Assembly: GCA_021826255.1 (NCBI GenBank)
Contig: JAKBAZ010000014.1
Location: 1-15,368, forward strand
Direction of reading: 5' to 3'
Origin: Actinomycetes bacterium
GTDB taxonomy: Bacteria; Actinomycetota; Acidimicrobiia; Acidimicrobiales; RAAP-2
DNA: 15,368 nt
Part shown: positions 6,415 to 12,839 of the stretch, piece after piece
How positions within the stretch are numbered: the stretch's first letter is position 1
Layout of the letters: the number at the start of each line of letters is the position of its first letter
Translations under genes and position numbers: made by a program
Notes under the pieces: generated by a model
Told to the model about the DNA's origin: nothing
What the model saw: only the letters and a program-made list of their open reading frames with translations
Database searches by the model: none

Positions 6415-8799
6415 ATGACTGACGCGATTCGCGTGAGTAGTCCCCTGACGGGAACCGGAAAGGACCTGTCATTCGAGGCCGGAGAACTGGCCCAGTTAGC
6501 TGACGGAGCGGTACTCGCTCGTCTCGGCGACACCATCGTGCTCGCCACCGTCACCGCCGCGCGGCACGTGCGAGAGGGAATGGACTTCTTCCCGCTCACC
6601 GTCGACATCGAGGAGCGTAGTTACGCCGCGGGAAAGATCCCCGGCTCCTTCTTTCGCCGCGAGGGCAAGATCTCGGACCAGGCGGTCTTGATCTGCCGCC
6701 TGATCGACCGTCCGCTGCGCCCGTCGTTCCCGAAGGGTTTCCGCAACGAGATCCAGGTCGTGGGAACTGTCTTTAGCGCGGACCAGCAGAACCCCCACGA
6801 CATCCTGGCCATTAACGCGGCGTCGGCCGCCCTCATGATCTCGGGCATCCCCTTTGAGGGGCCCATCGGCGCGGTGCGTATGGCCTACACCACCGACGGA
6901 GAGTGGATCGCTCACCCGACCTACGAACAAGGTGACGACTCGGTCTTCGAACTCGTGGTCGCCGGGCGAGCGCTCACGGAGTCGAGCGACTCGGACGTCG
7001 CGATCATGATGGTGGAGGCGGGCGGGACCGAAGGCTCCTTCGAGCGCTACGCCGAGGGGGCCCCGAAGGTCTCCGAGGAGGTTCTCGCCGCGGGTCTCGA
7101 GGCGTCGAAGTTGTGGATTCGTGAGTCGGTCAATCTCCAGCGTCGCCTGGTCAGCGAGTTCGTCGCCGCGCGCGGTCCGATTGAACCGATGCCGTACCAA
7201 CTCTTCTCCGACTACGGCGACGACGTGATGGAGCGCGTGCGCGAAGTGGGCGAGGCTCGTCTCGCCGAGGCCAATCGCATTACCACTAAGGCCGCTCGTC
7301 AGGCGGCTCTCGACGAGGCCACGGCAGCCATCGTGGCCGAGCTGGTGGAGTTCGCCGACCGGGTCTCGGAGATTAAGGCCGCCGTCAAGAGTTTGACGAA
7401 GAAGCTCGTGCGTCAGCGCATCACCGCCGAAGGGATTCGTATCGACGGTCGTTCGACGACCGACATCCGTCCTTTGAGCGCGAAGGTGGATCTCTTCCCG
7501 ATGACCCACGGATCGGCTCTCTTCCAACGAGGCGAGACCCAGGTCGTGAACGTCACCACGCTCGGAATGCCGCGTATGCAGCAGCAGATCGACTCGATCA
7601 CGCCCGACGAGTTCCGTCGCTACATGCACCACTACAACTTCCCGCCCTACTCGACGGGTGAGACGGGTCGAGTGGGCGCGCCCAAGCGCCGCGAGATTGG
7701 TCACGGCATGCTGGCCGAGCGCGCGCTAGTGCCGGTGCTGCCGAGTCCCGAGGAGTTCGCCTACGCCATGCGCGTCGTGTCCGACGTGATGCAGTCGAAC
7801 GGCTCCACCTCGATGGCCTCGGTCTGTGGATCGACGCTGTCCTTGATGGCGGCCGGTGTGCCCCTGAAGGCTCCCGTCGCGGGAATCGCCATGGGTTTGG
7901 TCTACGAGAACGGGACCTACACCACCTTGACCGACATCCTCGGTGCCGAAGACGCCTTCGGAGATATGGACTTTAAGGTCGCGGGAACTGCGGACGCCGT
8001 GACCGCGTTGCAACTGGACACCAAGATTGACGGCCTACCGGCTGACGTGCTGGCCCGGGCGTTGCACCAGGCTAAGGAGGCGCGTCTCGCGATCCTCGAC
8101 GTCATCGAATCGACGATCTCCGCGCCGCGCGAGTCGGTCTCGGAGGTTGCGCCGAAGATTGTGTCCCTCGAGATTCCGATCGACAAGATCGGCGAGGTCA
8201 TTGGTCCCAAGGGCAAGGTCATCAACACCCTGCAGCAAGAGACCGGGGCCGAGATCACGGTGGACGACGACGGCATGGTCGGAACCGTCACCATTGGGGC
8301 GAAGGACGGGCGAGCGGTGGAGGAGGCCAAGCGCCGAATCTCGCTGATCCTCGACCCGCCCAGCGCCGAGGTGGGCGCCACCTACCAAGGTCGTATCGTC
8401 AATATCGCCAAGTTCGGCGCCTTCGTCAACATCCTGCCGGGCCGCGACGGACTGCTGCACATCTCGAAGATGTCGCCACTGAACGGTGGCAAGCGCATCG
8501 GTGAGGTGAGTGACGTCGTCGAACTGGGTCAAGCCATTGAGGTGAAGGTCGACGACATCGACCCCCAGGGCAAGGTGTCGCTGTCGCTCGTGGGTTTCGC
8601 GTCTCTCGAGGGAGACGAGGAGGCCGCGCCCGAGCGCCGCGCCCCGCGTTCGGAGTCGACCGGCTCGCGCCCCCCGCGTTCCTCGAGCTTCGAGGACTCC
8701 TTCGAAGCCGAACTGGCCGCGGAGATCGGGGATCTCGGTCCCTCGTCCCCGGCGATGCCCGACGACTCCTCGCGCGGACCTCGTCGGCGTCGACGCTGA
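6415..8799 (+). CDS. pnp: Polyribonucleotide nucleotidyltransferase (PNPase)
   Basis: PNPase degrades RNA 3'-to-5' phosphorolytically and can add 3' tails. In actinobacteria it is a main RNA-decay and tailing enzyme. The 794-residue protein has RNase PH domain 1 (LADGAVLARLGDTIVLATV, then DFFPLTVDIEERSYAAGKIPGSFFRREG), an alpha-helical middle, and RNase PH domain 2 (RPLSAKVDLFPMTHGSALFQRGETQ and TDILGAEDAFGDMDFKVAGTADAV, whose acidic residues correspond to the catalytic aspartates). The KH domain follows (IGEVIGPKGKVINTL, GPKGK at 597-601), then S1 (from about residue 655, GRIVNIAKFGAFVNILPGRDGLLHIS). The tail of about 65 residues is rich in Glu, Ser, Pro and Arg and ends GPRRRRR. A strong AAGGAG supports the ATG at 6415. 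A large hairpin begins 7 nt after the stop. Confidence 0.99.
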   Translation: MTDAIRVSSPLTGTGKDLSFEAGELAQLADGAVLARLGDTIVLATVTAARHVREGMDFFPLTVDIEERSYAAGKIPGSFFRREGKISDQAVLICRLIDRPLRPSFPKGFRNEIQVVGTVFSADQQNPHDILAINAASAALMISGIPFEGPIGAVRMAYTTDGEWIAHPTYEQGDDSVFELVVAGRALTESSDSDVAIMMVEAGGTEGSFERYAEGAPKVSEEVLAAGLEASKLWIRESVNLQRRLVSEFVAARGPIEPMPYQLFSDYGDDVMERVREVGEARLAEANRITTKAARQAALDEATAAIVAELVEFADRVSEIKAAVKSLTKKLVRQRITAEGIRIDGRSTTDIRPLSAKVDLFPMTHGSALFQRGETQVVNVTTLGMPRMQQQIDSITPDEFRRYMHHYNFPPYSTGETGRVGAPKRREIGHGMLAERALVPVLPSPEEFAYAMRVVSDVMQSNGSTSMASVCGSTLSLMAAGVPLKAPVAGIAMGLVYENGTYTTLTDILGAEDAFGDMDFKVAGTADAVTALQLDTKIDGLPADVLARALHQAKEARLAILDVIESTISAPRESVSEVAPKIVSLEIPIDKIGEVIGPKGKVINTLQQETGAEITVDDDGMVGTVTIGAKDGRAVEEAKRRISLILDPPSAEVGATYQGRIVNIAKFGAFVNILPGRDGLLHISKMSPLNGGKRIGEVSDVVELGQAIEVKVDDIDPQGKVSLSLVGFASLEGDEEAAPERRAPRSESTGSRPPRSSSFEDSFEAELAAEIGDLGPSSPAMPDDSSRGPRRRRR

Positions 8800-8805
8800 G
8801 ACACC

Positions 8806-8845
8806 ACTGTCGGGGCCGCCGAGTGATCTCGGCGGCCCCTACAGT
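8806..8845 (+). terminator. Strong hairpin between pnp and dapB
   Basis: ACTGT (8806-8810) pairs with ACAGT (8841-8845), and GGGGCCGCCGAG (8812-8823) pairs perfectly with CTCGGCGGCCCC (8828-8839) around a TGAT loop. There is one C-T mismatch between the two stems. This is the most stable structure in the window and begins 7 nt after the pnp stop. It lacks a T tract, so it is either a U-less terminator of the kind reported in high-GC actinobacteria or a 3'-end protector of pnp mRNA. Its 3' arm overlaps the probable dapB -10 box. Confidence 0.65.
8840..8845 (+). promoter_or_regulatory. Probable -10 box for leaderless dapB mRNA
   Basis: TACAGT fits the actinobacterial TANNNT -10 and ends 6 nt before the dapB ATG (8852). 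Transcription would therefore start at or next to the A of ATG. There is no Shine-Dalgarno before dapB, which agrees with a leaderless message. No -35 consensus is seen in the upstream hairpin. The box shares bases with the hairpin's 3' arm. Confidence 0.5.
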
Positions 8846-8851
8846 AGAACG

Positions 8852-9619
8852 ATGACTCGAATCGTTCTCGTAGGTGGTGCCGGACGAATGGGTCAGGCCC
8901 TCGCGGAGGGACTCTCACGACGAGAGAACTTGGAGGTCGTCGGCCTCGTCGACGTTCACGAGCCGGCTCAACGATTCTCCGCCCCGTACTATCGGAGTCT
9001 CGCCGAGGTCGACGTCGCCGTGGACGCGGTGGTCGACTTCTCGCGTCCCGACTCGGTCGTGACCTCGGCCGCCTGGTGCGCCGAGCACGGCGCGGGACTG
9101 GTGGTCGGCACGACCGGACTCGGAGAGGTGGAGCGAGACGCTCTCCAACGCGCCGGTGAGCGCGTGGGTGTCATTCTCGCGGCCAATTTCTCGATAGGGG
9201 CGGTCTTGTCGGAGCGCTTCGCCGCCCTGGCCGCGCCGTACTTCGAACGCGTGGAAATCATCGAGCTACACCACGACCGCAAGGTGGACGCGCCGTCGGG
9301 AACCTCGCTCGTGACGGCTCGCGCCGTCGTCGAGGCCCGTCGACGCGCCGGGCGCGAGAGCGGACCCGAACCCACCGAGCGCCACACGCTCGAGGGAGCG
9401 CGCGGCGCCGACGCCGGAGGGGGAGTGCGCGTGCACTCGGTACGGCTCCCGGGACTCGTGGCTCACCAGGAGATCCTCTTCGGGGGTCCGGGGGAGGGTT
9501 TGACCATTCGTCACGACTCTTTTGATCGACAGAGTTTCGTCCAAGGTGTCGCCCTGGCCCTCGCCCACGTGAACGAACGGGCCGGATTCGTCGAGGGCAT
9601 CGACCACCTTCTTGGTTAG
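8852..9619 (+). CDS. dapB: 4-hydroxy-tetrahydrodipicolinate reductase DapB
   Basis: DapB reduces the product of DapA to tetrahydrodipicolinate with NAD(P)H, in the pathway to meso-diaminopimelate (peptidoglycan) and lysine. The 255-residue protein shows the Rossmann motif GGAGRMG (8-14), VVDFSRPDSV, GTTG, AANFSIGA, and the signature ELHHDRKVDAPSGT with H140, H141 and K144 in the catalytic positions. VRLPGLVAHQEILFGGPGE and IRHDSFDR follow near the C-terminus. Length is at the short end of the family. The start is ATG with no Shine-Dalgarno and a well-placed upstream TACAGT, so a leaderless mRNA is likely. dapA follows after a 51-nt gap. The thyX gene found between dapB and dapA in mycobacteria is absent. 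Confidence 0.98.
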   Translation: MTRIVLVGGAGRMGQALAEGLSRRENLEVVGLVDVHEPAQRFSAPYYRSLAEVDVAVDAVVDFSRPDSVVTSAAWCAEHGAGLVVGTTGLGEVERDALQRAGERVGVILAANFSIGAVLSERFAALAAPYFERVEIIELHHDRKVDAPSGTSLVTARAVVEARRRAGRESGPEPTERHTLEGARGADAGGGVRVHSVRLPGLVAHQEILFGGPGEGLTIRHDSFDRQSFVQGVALALAHVNERAGFVEGIDHLLG

Positions 9620-9655
9620 ACGCTCTGGGGCCAACCCGAGTATCCCGAGGGGCCC

Positions 9656-9664
9656 TGGTAGTTT
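9656..9664 (+). promoter_or_regulatory. Probable extended -10 promoter for leaderless dapA mRNA
   Basis: TGG followed by TAGTTT (9659-9664) gives an extended -10 whose end lies 6 nt before the dapA GTG (9671), the same geometry as at dapB. No Shine-Dalgarno precedes the GTG. No -35 box is evident, which an extended -10 can tolerate. Confidence 0.5.
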
Positions 9665-9670
9665 TGGCGG

Positions 9671-10567
9671 GTGGACACACCTCGTTTTGGCCGGGTTTTA
9701 ACCGCCATGGCCACGCCCTTTACCCCAGAGGGTGACCTCGACGTAGCGGGCGCCGCCGAACTCGCTCGTCGCCTCGTCGAGGCCGGAAACGACGCCCTCG
9801 TGGTGGCCGGTTCGACCGGAGAGGGAGGGTCGCTCAGTGACGAGGAGAAAATCGCTCTCTTTTCGACGGTCGCCGCGGCCGTCTCGGTACCGGTGGTGGC
9901 GGGCACGTCGTCTCCCGATACGCGCCACTCGGTGGAACTGACTCGGGCCGCCTCGACCACGGGCGTCGCGGGCATCCTCGCGACGACTCCGGCCTACGCG
10001 AGACCCTCTCAGGCTGGACTGCGCGATCACCTGGTGGCGCTCGCGCAGGCCACCGACCTCCCGGTGATGCTCTACGACATCCCGGTGCGCACCGGACGCA
10101 AAATCAAGGCCGAGACCACCCTCCAGATTCTCGAGCGCTGTTCGAACGTCGTCGGGCTGAAGGACGCGTCCGGTGACCTCATCGCGGCCGGCGAGTTGGC
10201 CTGGCGCACCCGGGGACGCCTCGACCTCTACAGCGGGGACGACTCGTACACGCTGGCCTTTCTCAGCCTCGGTGCGGTGGGGGTGGTGTCAGTGGCTGGG
10301 CACTGGGCCGCCCCTGAACTTCGCCGTCTCGTCGAGTGTGCGCTCGTCGGCGACTTCGAGGGTGCCCGAGAAGTTCACCACCGACTGATGCCGAGTTTTG
10401 AGGTGGAGACCTCGGAGAACTACCCCAATCCCGTGCCCACGAAGGCCGCGTTGCGTTACCTCGGCTGGCCCTCGGGTCAGTGTCGCCTGCCCCTCGGTGC
10501 GGGTGACGAGGTCATCGACGCTCAGGTTCGTCGGGTTATCGACGATTTGCGGAGGCTCCGTGGCTAA
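9671..10567 (+). CDS. dapA: 4-hydroxy-tetrahydrodipicolinate synthase DapA
   Basis: DapA condenses pyruvate with aspartate semialdehyde, the first committed step to diaminopimelate and lysine. The 298-residue TIM-barrel protein carries the family landmarks. STGE (S48-E51) stands where GTTGE is usual. TPAYARPSQAGL has Tyr109. YDIPVRTGRK has Tyr135 and Arg140, and GLKDASGD carries the Schiff-base Lys164. All catalytic residues are present. The first active-site Thr is Ser here, and the first Tyr of the usual TPYY is Ala, both tolerable changes. Related aldolases (for example N-acetylneuraminate lyase) share the fold, but the adjacent dapB supports DapA. The GTG start appears leaderless. The last 8 nt overlap rnj. 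Confidence 0.95.
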   Translation: MDTPRFGRVLTAMATPFTPEGDLDVAGAAELARRLVEAGNDALVVAGSTGEGGSLSDEEKIALFSTVAAAVSVPVVAGTSSPDTRHSVELTRAASTTGVAGILATTPAYARPSQAGLRDHLVALAQATDLPVMLYDIPVRTGRKIKAETTLQILERCSNVVGLKDASGDLIAAGELAWRTRGRLDLYSGDDSYTLAFLSLGAVGVVSVAGHWAAPELRRLVECALVGDFEGAREVHHRLMPSFEVETSENYPNPVPTKAALRYLGWPSGQCRLPLGAGDEVIDAQVRRVIDDLRRLRG

Positions 10568-12218
10568 CTCCGAGACCGTTCGGGTGACCTTCCTCGGCGG
10601 CTTGGGCGAGATCGGACGGAACTGTCTCGCCCTCGAGTACCGGGGTCGCCTCGTCGTTGTCGACGCCGGACTGATGTTCCCCGAACCCGATATGTACGGG
10701 GTGGATCTGATTTTGCCGGACTTTCGCTGGCTCATCGAACGTCGTGATCGCGTCGACGCCATCGTGCTCACGCACGGTCACGAGGACCACACGGGGTCGC
10801 TTCGCTACCTGCTCCAGGACGTCAACGTTCCCGTGTACGGCTCGGCGCTCACTTTGGGATTCGCTCGACACCGACTTACCGAGGCCCGCGTCTCGGGTGT
10901 GGAGTTCATCGAGGTCGAAGACTACGAACGGCGCCGAATCGGTCCTTTCGACGTCGAGTTTTTGCCCGTGACCCACTCGGTGCCCTCGGCCCACTGCTTG
11001 GTGTTTCACACGGACCTCGGGGCCATCGTGCACTCGGGCGACTTCAAGTTGGATCAGAGTCCCATCGACGGACGCCGCACCGATCTGGCTCGACTCGGTG
11101 AACTGGGAACCGAGGGGGTTGCACTGCTTCTCGCCGACTCCACCAACGCCGAAGAGCCGGGGTTCACACCGTCGGAGAGCTCGGTGGGGGTGGCGCTACG
11201 AAGAGTGTTCCTCGAGCGACCCGATCGGCGCCTGGTGGTGGCCTGCTTCGCGAGTCACGTGCACCGCATTCAGCAGATCGCCAACGTCGCCGTCGCCCAG
11301 GGCCGAAAGATTGCCCTCATGGGTCGATCGATGGAGGCCAACGTCAAGTTGGCCCGCAAGCTCGGACTCTTGACCATCGACGCCGGCGACCTCATCGACA
11401 TCGAGAACGTGTCGCGCTACCGGCCGGGTGAGGTGTGCGTGATCTGCACCGGGGCCCAGGGTGAGCCCCTGGCGGCGCTGTCGAAGATGGCGCGCGGAGA
11501 TCACAAGAACTTCGAAGTGGGCGAGTCGGACACGGTTGTCTTGAGTTCCCACCCCATTCCGGGTAACGAGTGGTCGGTGGGCCGGGTGATCGACGATCTC
11601 CACCGTGCGGGGACCGAGGTCATCGACTCTTCGAGAGAACCAGTTCACGCGTCGGGTCACGCCCGTCAAGGCGAGCTGCGAACGTTTCACCAGCTTCTTC
11701 GTCCGAAGAACTTCGTCCCGGTGCACGGCGAGTACCGGCACATGGTGCACCACGCCCGCTTGGCCGAGAGCATGGGTCTCGAGTCCTCTCACGTGATCGT
11801 GTGCGAGGACGGGGATCAGATCGAGTTGAGTGCGTCGGGTATCCGTCGCTGCGGGCAGGTGCCGGCCGGGTTTCACTACATTGACGGAACCTCCGGGGAT
11901 CTCGACGAACGACCCCTGGAGGAGCGTCGAATGCTCGCCGAGTACGGGGCCGTCCTCATTAGCGCGGGAGTTCACGCCGAACGCGGCGAGATCACCCAAG
12001 CGGTGCGCGTATCGACCAGAGGGTGGTTCGAAGGCGACGACGACCAGGTGGTGACGCACATCGTCGAGACCGTGAGAGAGGCCCTCGCCGACGCCCTCGA
12101 CGAGGGGATTCGTGACGACGTCGCACTTTCTAAGGTCGCCCAACGGGCGGCGGGTCGTCTTCTCGGACAGCGCTACCGGCGCCAACCCGTGTTGCTCGTC
12201 AGCGTGGCCGTAATCTAG
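10560..12218 (+). CDS. rnj: Ribonuclease J
   Basis: RNase J is a metallo-beta-lactamase/beta-CASP nuclease with endo- and 5'-to-3' exonuclease activity in mRNA turnover and rRNA maturation. The 552-residue protein shows FLGGLGEIGRNCLALEY at the N-terminus, the metal-binding motif HGHEDH (72-77), VTHSVPSAH (from 138), HSGDFKLD with Asp161, LLADSTNAEEPGFTPSE, SSHPIPGNE, HASGHARQGEL (363-373) and PVHGEYRH. The start is GTG 10560, 4 nt after GGAGG (10551-10555) and overlapping dapA by 8 nt. The frame continues upstream to 10398 inside dapA, but that part lacks family similarity. dapA-rnj is the standard actinobacterial order. The C-terminus ends shortly after the RNase J C-terminal domain. Confidence 0.97.
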   Translation: MANSETVRVTFLGGLGEIGRNCLALEYRGRLVVVDAGLMFPEPDMYGVDLILPDFRWLIERRDRVDAIVLTHGHEDHTGSLRYLLQDVNVPVYGSALTLGFARHRLTEARVSGVEFIEVEDYERRRIGPFDVEFLPVTHSVPSAHCLVFHTDLGAIVHSGDFKLDQSPIDGRRTDLARLGELGTEGVALLLADSTNAEEPGFTPSESSVGVALRRVFLERPDRRLVVACFASHVHRIQQIANVAVAQGRKIALMGRSMEANVKLARKLGLLTIDAGDLIDIENVSRYRPGEVCVICTGAQGEPLAALSKMARGDHKNFEVGESDTVVLSSHPIPGNEWSVGRVIDDLHRAGTEVIDSSREPVHASGHARQGELRTFHQLLRPKNFVPVHGEYRHMVHHARLAESMGLESSHVIVCEDGDQIELSASGIRRCGQVPAGFHYIDGTSGDLDERPLEERRMLAEYGAVLISAGVHAERGEITQAVRVSTRGWFEGDDDQVVTHIVETVREALADALDEGIRDDVALSKVAQRAAGRLLGQRYRRQPVLLVSVAVI

Positions 12219-12240
12219 GGGTACCCTCCTCGAGGCCACC

Positions 12241-12429
12241 TCATCCGTCATTGACAAGGCGATGGGCTCTGCTTTGGCCGGAGACGGCACGCGAACGCTG
12301 GCTCCTTTTCAGCGTTTGAGTTCTCGTTGTGGCCGACGAAGCTGCCTGCTTGAGCTCAGCACGCACGGTTGCAAGGAACTCCGTCGGGTCCATCTGATAC
12401 AACCCAGTGCCGGCAGTAGTACTCGGCAC
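12241..12429 (-). CDS. Weak hypothetical ORF, possibly not a gene
   Basis: A 62-codon frame starts at GTG (complement of 12427-12429) and ends at TGA. It encodes a hydrophilic peptide including LYQMDPTEFLATVRAELKQA, which looks protein-like, followed by a Thr/Arg/Ser-rich part that does not. Third-position GC is about 60%, clearly below the neighbouring genes. No ribosome binding site precedes the GTG. The same frame continues upstream beyond a single TAA (12442-12444). It could be a remnant of acquired DNA or chance. Family unknown. Confidence 0.15.
   Translation of the reverse strand: MPSTTAGTGLYQMDPTEFLATVRAELKQAASSATTRTQTLKRSQRSRAVSGQSRAHRLVNDG
12294..12316. repeat. 7-bp inverted repeat
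   Basis: AACGCTG (12294-12300) and CAGCGTT (12310-12316) are perfect inverted copies around a 9-nt loop that includes TTTT. No T run follows on either strand, so it is not a clear terminator for rnj. Confidence 0.3.
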
Positions 12430-12470
12430 GCCCGTCGCGATTTACAATAAGGGGAGGGGCTCAAAGATGA

Positions 12471-12559
12471 CGAAGGGGCCGACCCACTGGAAGGTTTTCA
12501 TCGCGGTCCTTGACTGTTCAAGACGACCAGGAGGACGAACTGTCGTGACGGCCCCTTCG
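12471..12559. repeat. 11-bp inverted repeat bounding an 89-bp structured element
   Basis: CGAAGGGGCCG (12471-12481) and CGGCCCCTTCG (12549-12559) are perfect inverted copies. Between them CTTGA (12509-12513) pairs with TCAAG (12518-12522) around CTGT, and the stem can extend by two pairs past a bulged C. An AGGAGG (12529-12534) sits inside, and a GTG (12545) lies just before the 3' arm. This could be the leader of the downstream small ORF, a non-coding RNA, or chance pairing of GC-rich DNA. Confidence 0.4.
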
Positions 12560-12606
12560 CTAGAGTCGCGACTGGATTCCCTGGGCCAGGGCCCCCGTCT
12601 GATGAA

Positions 12607-12822
12607 GTGTCGCAGCTCCGCCAGCGCGTGCGGGAGACCTTTACCCTGGCGAGTGGCCCGCTGGTAGAAACGCCGGGAACCCCTGACGTGGTGGTCCCAC
12701 TTTATGGCGGGGCGATGTCGGCCGCGCACCTGGACGTCGGTGTTGACGTCGTGTCACACGCGTCGAGCGCCGTCGAGACGCTGTTATTGACCTCGTGGGG
12801 TGAGTGCTTCACGACCCCGTGA
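12607..12822 (+). CDS. Small hypothetical protein, possibly with a frameshifted 5' part
   Basis: A 71-codon frame from GTG 12607 to TGA 12820-12822 has high third-position GC (roughly 80%) and a plausible amino-acid mix: VSQLRQRVRETFTLASGPLVE, then a more hydrophobic VVVPLYGGAMSAAHLDVGVDVV. I recognise no family. The GTG has no Shine-Dalgarno. The coding look extends upstream in another frame from GTG 12545 (AGGAGG 10 nt before it) through LESRLDSLGQG. The two frames would join into one protein of about 92 residues if the C5 run at 12592-12596 had one more C. It is either a short unknown gene, a frameshifted one, or non-coding. The 3' end is 17 bp from the end of the convergent reductase gene. 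Confidence 0.35.
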   Translation: MSQLRQRVRETFTLASGPLVETPGTPDVVVPLYGGAMSAAHLDVGVDVVSHASSAVETLLLTSWGECFTTP

Positions 12823-12827
12823 ACGAG
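12792..12827. terminator. Candidate bidirectional terminator between convergent genes
   Basis: CTCGT-GGGGT (12792-12801) pairs with ACCCC (12814-12818) and ACGAG (12823-12827), giving a 10-bp stem with a 4-nt bulge and a 12-nt loop. It covers the stop of the small ORF and lies just past the stop of the minus-strand reductase. There is no T tract on either side, so the call is weak. Confidence 0.3.
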
Positions 12828-12839
12828 ACGCCAGCGGAC

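Larger units (their letters stand above)
12219..12606. other. Region without a recognisable gene after rnj
   Basis: These 388 bases carry no ORF that I recognise on either strand. They hold a 7-bp inverted repeat (12294-12316), a minus-strand 62-codon ORF (12241-12429), a TACAAT box (12443-12448) followed by a GGGGAGGGG purine run and an ATG at 12467, an 11-bp inverted repeat (12471/12559), and an AGGAGG (12529-12534) 10 nt before a GTG (12545). Some stretches look less GC-rich than the flanking genes. Whether the region is decayed coding DNA, a regulatory leader or an RNA gene cannot be decided from one sequence. Confidence 0.5.

Noticed and set aside
10398..10559. Longer rnj start inside dapA
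   Set aside because: The extra residues are an Arg/Pro-rich shadow of dapA; GTG 10560 with GGAGG upstream gives the normal RNase J N-terminus.
12219..12235. Adjacent palindromes GGGTACCC and CCTCGAGG, which contain KpnI and XhoI sites
   Set aside because: They might hint at cloning-derived DNA, but the flanks are continuous genomic-looking sequence and short palindromes are common in GC-rich DNA.
12251..12256. Perfect -35 consensus TTGACA after rnj
   Set aside because: No -10-like hexamer occurs at 16-18 nt spacing (the bases around 12273-12280 are GC-rich), and no gene follows at a suitable distance.
12509..12527. TTCAAGA resembling a tRNA T-loop
   Set aside because: The flanking five bases do not pair as a T-stem and no anticodon or acceptor arm is found around it.
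12598..12670. CTGATGA followed later by GAAA, resembling a hammerhead ribozyme core
   Set aside because: The bases after CTGATGA and before GAAA cannot form stem II, and the intervening stretch looks like coding sequence.
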